5,477 bases of DNA from Bacteroidales bacterium (GTDB taxonomy: Bacteria > Bacteroidota > Bacteroidia > Bacteroidales > ML635J-15). The stretch covers positions 1 to 5,477 of the forward strand of contig SLSH01000159.1 in NCBI GenBank assembly GCA_007130555.1. Reading direction: 5' to 3'. Every line of letters begins with the position of its first letter. Positions within the stretch are counted from its first letter, which is position 1. Made by a program: the position numbers and the translations under genes. Under the pieces are notes generated by a model. The model had not been told where the DNA came from, made no database searches, and was given only the letters and a program-made list of their open reading frames with translations. This document shows, in pieces, positions 1 through 5,477 of the stretch.

Positions 1-1
1 G

Positions 2-1021
2 GAATTTGTATTTGATATTCAAAGACTTGGAGCTGAAGAAGGCTGTGAATTCAGTATTACTTTACATCCACTTAAAAATGTAGTTAATTGTGGTACTCCT
101 AAATTATTTTCGGATATGGAACTACATGAAATTATTAAAGATTCAATTAGTTTCGATATAGTATCAGGTATTAATCCCGGGCATGAAATTGCATATATTG
201 TTGAAATTAATAATGGATATTTCTCAAGATATGATACTATAAGAAAAATATACGGTGAACCTGTGTTGCTGATGGCTGATGATTGTTCATCTTTAGATAA
301 CTGGACAGGCAACTGGGGACTTTCAACTTCTCAGTATGTTTCTCCTCCCTCGTCCATAGCAAGTTCTCCTTCGGGAAATTATGCTAACAATACAAATTTA
401 ACCATAACTACCGTAAATCCTGTTGACCTCTCAGGAACAGCTACTGCAAGACTTACATTTGACGCAAAATGGGAGATTGAAAATGATTACGATTATGTAC
501 AATTATCAATTTCTGCAGATAATGGTGTTACATGGACGGCATTATGTGGAAATCATACTGTTCCGGGAACATCATATCAGGATTTAGGACAACCTATATA
601 TGAAGGAGTATATAGATATTGGACACCTCAAGTAATTGATCTTGACAATTGGCTCGGAGAAGAAGTATTATTCCGTTTTAAACTTGTTTCTGACGGATAT
701 GTTACCGGAGACGGATTTTATTTTGATAATTTTAAAGTTGAAGCAATTCTCGGTACACCAACAATATATGAAACAAAAAAAATCTCTGACTTTATTATAT
801 ATCCGAATCCTACCAATGGAACAGTTAGTATTAAATCGAAAAAAATATCATCACTAAATAGAATCCTAGTGCTGAGTATTACAGGAGAAACTGTCCTTAC
901 GATTACTCCGGACAACAACGATTTTACTTTTGATGTAAGTAATCTGACCTCCGGCATATACTTAATAAAACTGATAAATAATAATGAAACATCTGTGCAT
1001 AAATTAATTTTAGAAAAATAG
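2..1021 (+). CDS. C-terminal part of T9SS-secreted protein with MAM/immune-inhibitor-A-like domain, probably M14 zinc carboxypeptidase (5' end outside window)
   Basis: The frame is open from the first complete codon at position 2 to the TAG at 1019-1021, giving 339 visible residues. The first in-frame ATG, at 116, lies inside a continuous beta-sandwich sequence and is not the real start. Three parts are visible. About 2-265 is a beta-rich linker with a PGHEIAYIVEINNG stretch and ends in KIYG. About 272-750 is a jelly-roll domain of the MAM/immune inhibitor A type, with DNWTGNWGLS near its start, FDAKWEIENDYDYVQL in the middle and VSDGYVTGDGFYFDNF at its end. About 790-1018 is a T9SS type A sorting domain with the hallmark IIYPNPTNG and the closing SVHKLILEK. 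From memory of the family, this linker plus jelly-roll plus sorting-domain order is common at the end of Bacteroidota M14 metallocarboxypeptidases. No zinc-binding or catalytic residues are in view, so that name is an inference; an M6 or S8 peptidase or a non-enzymatic surface protein remains possible. The protein should cross the outer membrane by T9SS, with the sorting domain removed or anchored there. Confidence 0.85.
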   Translation, partial: EFVFDIQRLGAEEGCEFSITLHPLKNVVNCGTPKLFSDMELHEIIKDSISFDIVSGINPGHEIAYIVEINNGYFSRYDTIRKIYGEPVLLMADDCSSLDNWTGNWGLSTSQYVSPPSSIASSPSGNYANNTNLTITTVNPVDLSGTATARLTFDAKWEIENDYDYVQLSISADNGVTWTALCGNHTVPGTSYQDLGQPIYEGVYRYWTPQVIDLDNWLGEEVLFRFKLVSDGYVTGDGFYFDNFKVEAILGTPTIYETKKISDFIIYPNPTNGTVSIKSKKISSLNRILVLSITGETVLTITPDNNDFTFDVSNLTSGIYLIKLINNNETSVHKLILEK

Positions 1022-1046
1022 ATAATAGAAGTTTTCATTATAAATC

Positions 1047-1060
1047 ACTGAAGTTTCGCA
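1047..1060 (+). repeat. Left arm of imperfect 14-bp inverted repeat
   Basis: ACTGAAGTTTCGCA matches the reverse complement of 1271-1284 at 13 of 14 positions, including a perfect 10-bp core, AAGTTTCGCA. The arms are 210 bp apart, too far for a simple terminator hairpin. They could be the ends of a decayed small mobile element or a dispersed intergenic repeat, but no target-site duplication is evident. A chance match in AT-rich DNA is not excluded. Confidence 0.4.
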
Positions 1061-1270
1061 GATACATCAAGCGTCTTATGTCGTTGACTATCAGATGATT
1101 ATGTTTTTCGTCTTCCATAAAACACGATTATACCCATATTTTTTACTTCCGTAATAAAATTTTGTATTTATTCTTGTCCTCATGCCGGACGGGCAATTAC
1201 TTTTTTTATGTCGGAACAGTTTAATTATTTTATAAGCATTTAAGAGTTTAATAACAACAAAATAAATAAG

Positions 1271-1284
1271 TGCGAAACTTTAGT
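1271..1284 (-). repeat. Right arm of imperfect 14-bp inverted repeat
   Basis: TGCGAAACTTTAGT is the partner of 1047-1060, with one mismatch in the outer part (A where the left arm predicts C). It lies about 44 bp upstream of the -7 element of the peptidase gene, so it could also overlap an upstream control region. No function is assigned. Confidence 0.4.
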
Positions 1285-1327
1285 AAATCATTTAAGCAAC
1301 CTTATTTTTTAATTTAAGTCTTTTTAT

Positions 1328-1335
1328 TATCTTTG
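1328..1335 (+). promoter_or_regulatory. Bacteroidota -7 promoter element for the C25 peptidase gene
   Basis: TATCTTTG is an exact match to the Bacteroidota sigma-ABfr -7 consensus TAnnTTTG. It ends 25 bp before the ATG at 1361, which would give a short, A/T-rich leader of about 20 nt. No clear TTG -33 element is found at the expected distance: the sequence around 1302-1310 is T-rich but lacks the G. The leader has no Shine-Dalgarno sequence, as is usual in this phylum. Confidence 0.55.
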
Positions 1336-1360
1336 AAAGCTTTGAATTAAATATAAATAT

Positions 1361-4249
1361 ATGTATCGTTTTATTACATCTTTTGTTATATTATCATTAT
1401 CAGTTTTTTTTGTATTTCCACAAAATTCTCAAATTATTCCGCTATCACAATCAAAAAATCATTTCAAAACAGAAGTTAAAAGTGATTACTCCCTGAGAAT
1501 TAAAACATCTTTAAAAAAAATACATGCTCAGAAATACACTAACGAATATGGGTCATATTCTGTTTTAAGTATTGAAGGAACTACTGCACCTTCAAATATT
1601 GGAGAAGCGGGTTTGCCTATCTTCAGCAGATTAATTGAGGTTCCTCATAAGGCAGAAATTAAAATAATTATTAATAGTTATAACGAAGAAGTTATAAATC
1701 TTAATGACTACGGCTTAGATATTATTATGCCTGTTCAACCGTCTTATTCTAAAAGTACGCCACCCGAAGATATTGTTTTTATCAAAAATTCAGATTATTA
1801 TAATACCAATACTTTTGAAAAAAACGATTTGATAAAATCCGAGATTTACGGAATAATGAGAGGAGTCAGAATTGGCAGAATTGAAATCAGACCTTATCAT
1901 TATAATCCGGTTGAAAATACTTTAATTGTTTATAATGATTTAGACTTTGAAATCCATTTTGACGGAGCAGACCTGCTTCTTACCGAAACCGAAAAAGCAA
2001 AACAGTTTATTCCGCAATTTCAGGGGACTCATAATAAATTAATAAATTATAAACCTCCTGCTTCAACAAAAGACGGATTATCAAATTATACTGCTCCTGT
2101 AAAGTACGTTATAGTTGCTAATCCGGTTTTTGAAAGCACATTAGAGCCTTTTGTAGAATGGAAAACAATGAAAGGCTTTAATGTTATTGAAGCATATACA
2201 GATGAAACAGGTTCTACAAATACTGAAATACAAGAATATCTGCAAAATCTGTATGATGTAGCAACACCTGAAGATCCTGCTCCTCTGTATCTATTGATAA
2301 TAGGAGATCATACCGGGAATTATAGTATTCCTGCTTTTGCTTCAACCGCAACGACGCCTTCAAGTAATCATGTAACGGATTTATATTTTGTCTGCTTTGA
2401 CGGTGAAGATGACTATTTTCCCGATATGTATTACGGCAGAATTTCTGCAACATCAACACAACAATTACAAAATGCACTGGATAAAATAATTCCTTACGAA
2501 AAATACACTTTCCCTAGTGGTGATTTTCTTGACAGAGCAATGCTAATTGCAGGCACTGATAATTTTTATGCAAGTTCACACGGGGACGCTACTATTTATT
2601 ATGCCGTTGATAATTACTATAATACAGAAAGCGGATATGAAGAGGTTTTTGCTTATTATTACTCTTTATCTGACGGACCTGAACATGTAATGTTTACTCA
2701 AAGCAATTCTGCGGAAGCATCGGCAAGTGTCAGAAGTAGATTTGCCGAAGGAATTGGTTTTGCAAATTATTCTGCTCACTGTTTATGGGACAGATGGGGA
2801 GATCCTTTGGTAAACAATACACATATAAATAATTTTGATAATAAAGATGAATATCCGTTTATGATCGGTAATTGTTGTCAATCTATGAGATTTAATGCTA
2901 ATGATGCTTTTGGAGAAATATTATTATATACTGCTGATGCGGGAGCCGTTGGCTACATAGGAGCTTCAAACGACTCATACTGGACAGAGGATGTTTACTG
3001 GGGAATAGGATTAACAAGCATAGGCATTACAACCGCAAATGTAAAAAACCATAATTATGATAATACAGGATTAGGAATTTATGACGGAATATGGCATACA
3101 CACGAAGAACCTTATGAAGACTGGTATTATAGCGGAGCACAAATAAATATCAGAGGAAATATGGAAGTGCAGGCAAGTTCGTCATCATATAAAAAATATT
3201 ACTGGGAAATTTATCACTTATCAGGAGACCCATCATTAGTACCATACAACCGAAAACCGGAACAACTTGAAATGACTTATTTTACTCCTGTCATCGGAAG
3301 TACAAGTCTTACCGTCAATACAGAGCCATACGCTTATATTGCAATATCCCGAAACGGAAAACTGCTGGATGCTAAATGGAGCGGAAACGAAAACAGTGTT
3401 ACATTGAATTTTGAAACTCTGTCGGATGAACCTTTGAATATTGTCGGAACAAAACAAGACAGAATACCTGTGATTGACGAAAATATAATTCCGGTTCTTC
3501 CCATGCCTCCCGTAGCAAATTTTGAAGCAGATACAACAAAGGCTTGCGATGAATTAAGCGTACAATTTACAGATTTAAGCATAAATTATCCGACAAGTTG
3601 GGTATGGGATTTTGGAGACGGTAATGAATCAACCGAACAAAATCCTGCTCATACGTACACAAGTCAGGGATTTTATACTGTCAGTTTAACCGTATCCAAC
3701 AATGAGGACAATGATACTCTTGAACGTATTGATTATATTCAAATAGGAAAAACTCCCGTTTTTACGGTAAACACAATTCATGCATCAGGAGAATTCGTTG
3801 ATGACGGGGCTGCAAGTGTTGATATTATCGAAGGCAATCATCCTTTTACTGTTATATGGTCAACTACGGACACAGGAGAATCTGTTGAAAATTTATTGCC
3901 CGGAGATTATTCGGTAATGGTCGAGGATACTTTTATATGTATGGCAACTCAGGATTTTTTGATAGAATGGATAACTGATATAAAAATTATAAACGAAAAT
4001 AATTATATAATATACCCTAATCCTGCCGAACAATATTTATACATTAAATCCAATAATAGTATTGCCGATAAAATTGAAATTATAAATCTGTCAGGAATTA
4101 TAATGAAAACAATAATCCCTGATTCTGATAATATTAAAATTGATATCTCCGGTTTGGAAGAAGGTGTTTATATTATAAGATTTATAGAAAAGGATACGGA
4201 ATATTCAGAAAAAATATTATTATATCGTTCTGCCCGGATAAACTTCTAA
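1361..4249 (+). CDS. Gingipain-like C25 family cysteine peptidase with PKD, SprB-like and T9SS sorting domains
   Basis: This 962-residue protein is a predicted secreted cysteine endopeptidase of the gingipain family. The start is the first available ATG, because an in-frame TGA lies at 1343-1345. Residues 1-21 form a signal peptide with a hydrophobic core at about 5-19. Residues about 35-210 resemble the C25 propeptide, which in gingipains keeps the zymogen inactive. Residues about 245-630 are the catalytic domain. Landmarks are VKYVIVANPVF (247-257), the LYLLIIGDH strand (309-317), the DMYYGRISA segment (355-363), the probable catalytic His473 in FANYSAHC, the probable nucleophile at Cys505 or Cys506 in MIGNCCQS, GAVGYIGASN (528-537) and the closing HLSGDPSL (619-626). 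An Ig-like segment follows (about 632-697), then a PKD domain (about 717-797, with VWDFGDGNES and HTYTSQGFYTVSLTV), an SprB-like repeat (about 798-868, with LLPGDYSVMVED) and a T9SS type A sorting domain (about 880-956, with NYIIYPNPAEQ). Cleavage preference (Arg, Lys or other) cannot be read from the sequence. The last residues, SARINF, run past the usual end of the sorting domain into the convergent neighbour gene. Confidence 0.93.
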   Translation: MYRFITSFVILSLSVFFVFPQNSQIIPLSQSKNHFKTEVKSDYSLRIKTSLKKIHAQKYTNEYGSYSVLSIEGTTAPSNIGEAGLPIFSRLIEVPHKAEIKIIINSYNEEVINLNDYGLDIIMPVQPSYSKSTPPEDIVFIKNSDYYNTNTFEKNDLIKSEIYGIMRGVRIGRIEIRPYHYNPVENTLIVYNDLDFEIHFDGADLLLTETEKAKQFIPQFQGTHNKLINYKPPASTKDGLSNYTAPVKYVIVANPVFESTLEPFVEWKTMKGFNVIEAYTDETGSTNTEIQEYLQNLYDVATPEDPAPLYLLIIGDHTGNYSIPAFASTATTPSSNHVTDLYFVCFDGEDDYFPDMYYGRISATSTQQLQNALDKIIPYEKYTFPSGDFLDRAMLIAGTDNFYASSHGDATIYYAVDNYYNTESGYEEVFAYYYSLSDGPEHVMFTQSNSAEASASVRSRFAEGIGFANYSAHCLWDRWGDPLVNNTHINNFDNKDEYPFMIGNCCQSMRFNANDAFGEILLYTADAGAVGYIGASNDSYWTEDVYWGIGLTSIGITTANVKNHNYDNTGLGIYDGIWHTHEEPYEDWYYSGAQINIRGNMEVQASSSSYKKYYWEIYHLSGDPSLVPYNRKPEQLEMTYFTPVIGSTSLTVNTEPYAYIAISRNGKLLDAKWSGNENSVTLNFETLSDEPLNIVGTKQDRIPVIDENIIPVLPMPPVANFEADTTKACDELSVQFTDLSINYPTSWVWDFGDGNESTEQNPAHTYTSQGFYTVSLTVSNNEDNDTLERIDYIQIGKTPVFTVNTIHASGEFVDDGAASVDIIEGNHPFTVIWSTTDTGESVENLLPGDYSVMVEDTFICMATQDFLIEWITDIKIINENNYIIYPNPAEQYLYIKSNNSIADKIEIINLSGIIMKTIIPDSDNIKIDISGLEEGVYIIRFIEKDTEYSEKILLYRSARINF
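4001..4249 (+). other. T9SS type A sorting domain coding segment of the C25 peptidase, with six-residue tail
   Basis: The segment encodes the C-terminal beta-sandwich read by the T9SS: the YPNP motif at its start, the central IEIINLSGIIMKT strand pair, the ISGLEEGVYIIRF strands and the closing EKILLYR. Family members usually stop within a few residues of that last strand, often on a basic residue. Here SARINF follows. Those codons lie within the 30-bp overlap with the convergent aminotransferase gene, so their sequence is constrained from the other strand. Confidence 0.75.
4220..4249. other. 30-bp convergent 3' overlap of peptidase and aminotransferase genes
   Basis: The peptidase gene ends with TAA at 4247-4249. 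The aminotransferase gene on the other strand ends with its stop codon at 4222-4220. The shared 30 bp encode LYRSARINF plus stop on the + strand and EVYPGRTI plus stop, together with part of the preceding codon, on the - strand. The EVYPGRT ending is, from memory, a well-conserved end of this aminotransferase group, so the overlap probably arose by readthrough of the peptidase gene into its neighbour. There is no space for a terminator between the two coding regions. Confidence 0.85.
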
Positions 4250-5419
4250 TGCTTTTTTCAAAGTAATAATGGCATTTTTTAAATCTTCTATTTTAAGCAC
4301 ATACGCTATTCTGACTTCATTTTTTCCTAATCCCGGAGTATTATAAAATCCCGAAGCAGGAGCCATCATTACGGTTTGATTTTCATAATTAAATTCTTCC
4401 AGTATCCACTGTGCAAATTTATCCGAATCATCAACAGGCAATCTTACGGTTGAATAAAAAGCTCCTTTGGGTTTTGGACAAAGGACTCCTTCGATTTTAT
4501 TTAATTCTTCAACCATAAAATCTCTTCTTGCAATATATTCTTTATAAACGGAATCAAAATATTCTTTTGGAGTATCTAATGCCGCTTCGGATGCTATCTG
4601 ACCTAAAGCAGGGGGACAAAGCCGTGCTTGTGCAAATTTCATTGCTGTAGCCATTATGTCCTTATTTTTAGAGACAATACATCCTACTCTTGCTCCGCAC
4701 ATACTAAAACGTTTTGAAACAGAGTCCATCATAATAACATTTTGTTCCAAACCCTTTAAATTCATTACCGAAAAATGTTTATTTCCGTCATAACAAAAAT
4801 CTCTGTAAACTTCATCTGAAAACAAAAACAAATCATGCTTTTTAATAATTTTTGCAAGAGTATTTAATTCTTCTTCCGAATATAAATATCCTGTGGGATT
4901 ATTGGGATTACAAATTACAACACCTTTGGTTTTAGGAGTAATTAATTTTTCAAACTCTTCTATGGGCGGTAATGCAAAGTCGTCTTCTATTTTTGATGTA
5001 ATTGGTTTAACAATAACTCCCGAAGATATTGCAAAGCCATTATAATTTGCGTAAAACGGCTCGGGAGCAATTACTTCGTCTCCTTCGTCCATAGTTGACA
5101 TAAATGCAATTGTAATTGCCTCTGAACCTCCGGTAGTTACAATTATTTCGTTTTCATCAACTTCAATATCAAACTTCCCGAAGTCCTCAGCCAGTTTTTT
5201 TCGGTACCCAATATTGCCTGCCGAATGTCCGTAGGCAATAACTTCGTCACTCATATTTTTAATTGCCTGTAATGCAACTTCAGGTGTTTTTATATCCGGC
5301 TGACCAATATTTAAATGATAAATTTTAAGCCCTCTGCTTTTTGCCGCTTCTGCATAAGGTACTAATTTCCTTATAGGAGAAGCAGGCATCATTTGTCCTT
5401 TCTTTGATATTTGCGGCAT
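4220..5419 (-). CDS. PLP-dependent class I/II aminotransferase (aspartate aminotransferase-like)
   Basis: This 399-residue cytoplasmic enzyme transfers an amino group between an amino acid and a 2-oxo acid using pyridoxal phosphate, and has the usual length for fold-type I aminotransferases. Visible landmarks are the substrate-side segment HLNIGQPDIKTP (35-46), the cofactor phosphate loop TTGGSEA (95-101), CNPNNPTG (170-177, with Asn174 expected to contact the cofactor), SDEVY (201-205, with Asp202 expected to pair with the pyridine nitrogen and Tyr205 with the cofactor oxygen), SVSKRFSMCGARVG (233-246, with Lys236 as the Schiff-base lysine) and VRIAYV (369-374, with Arg370 expected to bind the substrate carboxylate). 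All key residues are present, so the enzyme should be active. Overall it reads like the conserved Bacteroidota protein usually annotated as aspartate aminotransferase or simply PLP-dependent aminotransferase; the preferred amino acid cannot be read from the sequence. The ATG at 5419 fits the family's usual MPxIS start. The gene runs opposite to its neighbours and has its own promoter. Confidence 0.95.
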   Translation of the reverse strand: MPQISKKGQMMPASPIRKLVPYAEAAKSRGLKIYHLNIGQPDIKTPEVALQAIKNMSDEVIAYGHSAGNIGYRKKLAEDFGKFDIEVDENEIIVTTGGSEAITIAFMSTMDEGDEVIAPEPFYANYNGFAISSGVIVKPITSKIEDDFALPPIEEFEKLITPKTKGVVICNPNNPTGYLYSEEELNTLAKIIKKHDLFLFSDEVYRDFCYDGNKHFSVMNLKGLEQNVIMMDSVSKRFSMCGARVGCIVSKNKDIMATAMKFAQARLCPPALGQIASEAALDTPKEYFDSVYKEYIARRDFMVEELNKIEGVLCPKPKGAFYSTVRLPVDDSDKFAQWILEEFNYENQTVMMAPASGFYNTPGLGKNEVRIAYVLKIEDLKNAIITLKKALEVYPGRTI

Positions 5420-5453
5420 AATAAAAAAATTTAATTTATTATTAATTTAAAGC

Positions 5454-5461
5454 CAAAAATA
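5454..5461 (-). promoter_or_regulatory. Bacteroidota -7 promoter element for the aminotransferase gene
   Basis: On the - strand this reads TATTTTTG, an exact match to TAnnTTTG, and it lies 34 bp upstream of the ATG at 5419. The matching -33 TTG element would fall at or beyond the window edge and cannot be judged. The leader is almost entirely A and T and has no Shine-Dalgarno sequence. Because the region is so AT-rich, a chance match is possible. Confidence 0.5.
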
Positions 5462-5477
5462 TATAAAATATATATAA

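Larger units (their letters stand above)
1022..1360. other. Non-coding gap between the two secreted-protein genes
   Basis: This 339-bp stretch has no convincing reading frame on either strand and no tRNA-like or rRNA-like structure that I can see. It contains an imperfect inverted repeat (1047-1060 with 1271-1284), a small GC-rich island at about 1181-1194 in otherwise AT-rich DNA, and a -7 promoter element near its right end. No convincing intrinsic terminator follows the upstream gene. The gap length and the separate promoter argue that the two flanking genes are not one operon. Confidence 0.7.

Noticed and set aside
116..118. ATG at 116 as the start of the first gene
   Set aside because: The frame stays open to the left edge of the window, and the residues before 116 continue the same beta-rich domain, so the gene begins outside the window.
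775..782. Run of eight A residues just before the sorting domain of the first gene as a programmed slippage site that would produce a form lacking the sorting domain
   Set aside because: Poly-A runs are common in this AT-rich genome, and there is no nearby stimulatory structure or sign of conservation. The unshifted frame gives a complete, sensible protein.
718..1038. 106-residue open frame on the - strand across the end of the first gene
   Set aside because: It is a shadow of the sorting-domain coding sequence, with no start context or protein features of its own.
1183..1207. GC-rich TGCC/GGCA hairpin followed by seven T residues as an intrinsic terminator of the first gene
   Set aside because: The stem is only 4 bp, the T run starts five bases after it, and it lies about 160 bp beyond the stop codon. 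It is too weak to call.
2214..2477. 87-residue open frame on the - strand inside the peptidase gene
   Set aside because: It is antisense to strongly conserved catalytic-domain sequence, and its translation is low-complexity with no recognisable motif.
4201..4225. A/T-only stem followed by T residues (read on the - strand) as the aminotransferase terminator
   Set aside because: Any pairing is made only of A and T, would be unstable, and lies within the peptidase coding sequence, so it cannot be told from background composition.

Overview
The window comes from a low-GC member of the Bacteroidota (GC looks like roughly one third by eye). Three things point there. Two of the three genes encode proteins ending in a type IX secretion system (T9SS) type A sorting domain, a system essentially restricted to this phylum. 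Neither complete gene has a Shine-Dalgarno sequence. Both complete genes have a match to the Bacteroidota -7 promoter element TAnnTTTG a short distance upstream of the start codon. The aminotransferase also reads like the version I know from Bacteroidota. Genus and species cannot be determined from this window.

Layout. Positions 2-1021 (+) hold the C-terminal 339 residues of a secreted protein whose start lies outside the window. It has a beta-sandwich linker, a MAM/immune-inhibitor-A-like domain and a T9SS sorting domain. This arrangement is typical of the C-terminal half of Bacteroidota M14 zinc carboxypeptidases, but the catalytic part is not visible. Positions 1022-1360 are a non-coding gap with an imperfect 14-bp inverted repeat enclosing about 240 bp, and the promoter of the next gene. 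Positions 1361-4249 (+) hold a complete 962-residue gingipain-like (C25) cysteine peptidase with signal peptide, propeptide, catalytic domain, Ig-like segment, PKD domain, SprB-like repeat and T9SS sorting domain. Positions 4220-5419 (-) hold a complete 399-residue PLP-dependent class I/II aminotransferase. It converges on the peptidase gene and overlaps its 3' end by 30 bp. Positions 5420-5477 contain the aminotransferase promoter region.

How they fit together. The two + strand genes are both exported cargo, probably working outside the cell in protein breakdown: a C25 endopeptidase and, if the M14 reading is right, an exopeptidase. The aminotransferase is cytoplasmic amino-acid metabolism with its own promoter, so a functional link with the peptidases is possible but not shown. 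I see no RNA gene, CRISPR array, transposase or clearly new system. The points most worth checking are the inverted repeat in the gap and the 3' overlap, which adds a short tail beyond the usual end of the sorting domain.
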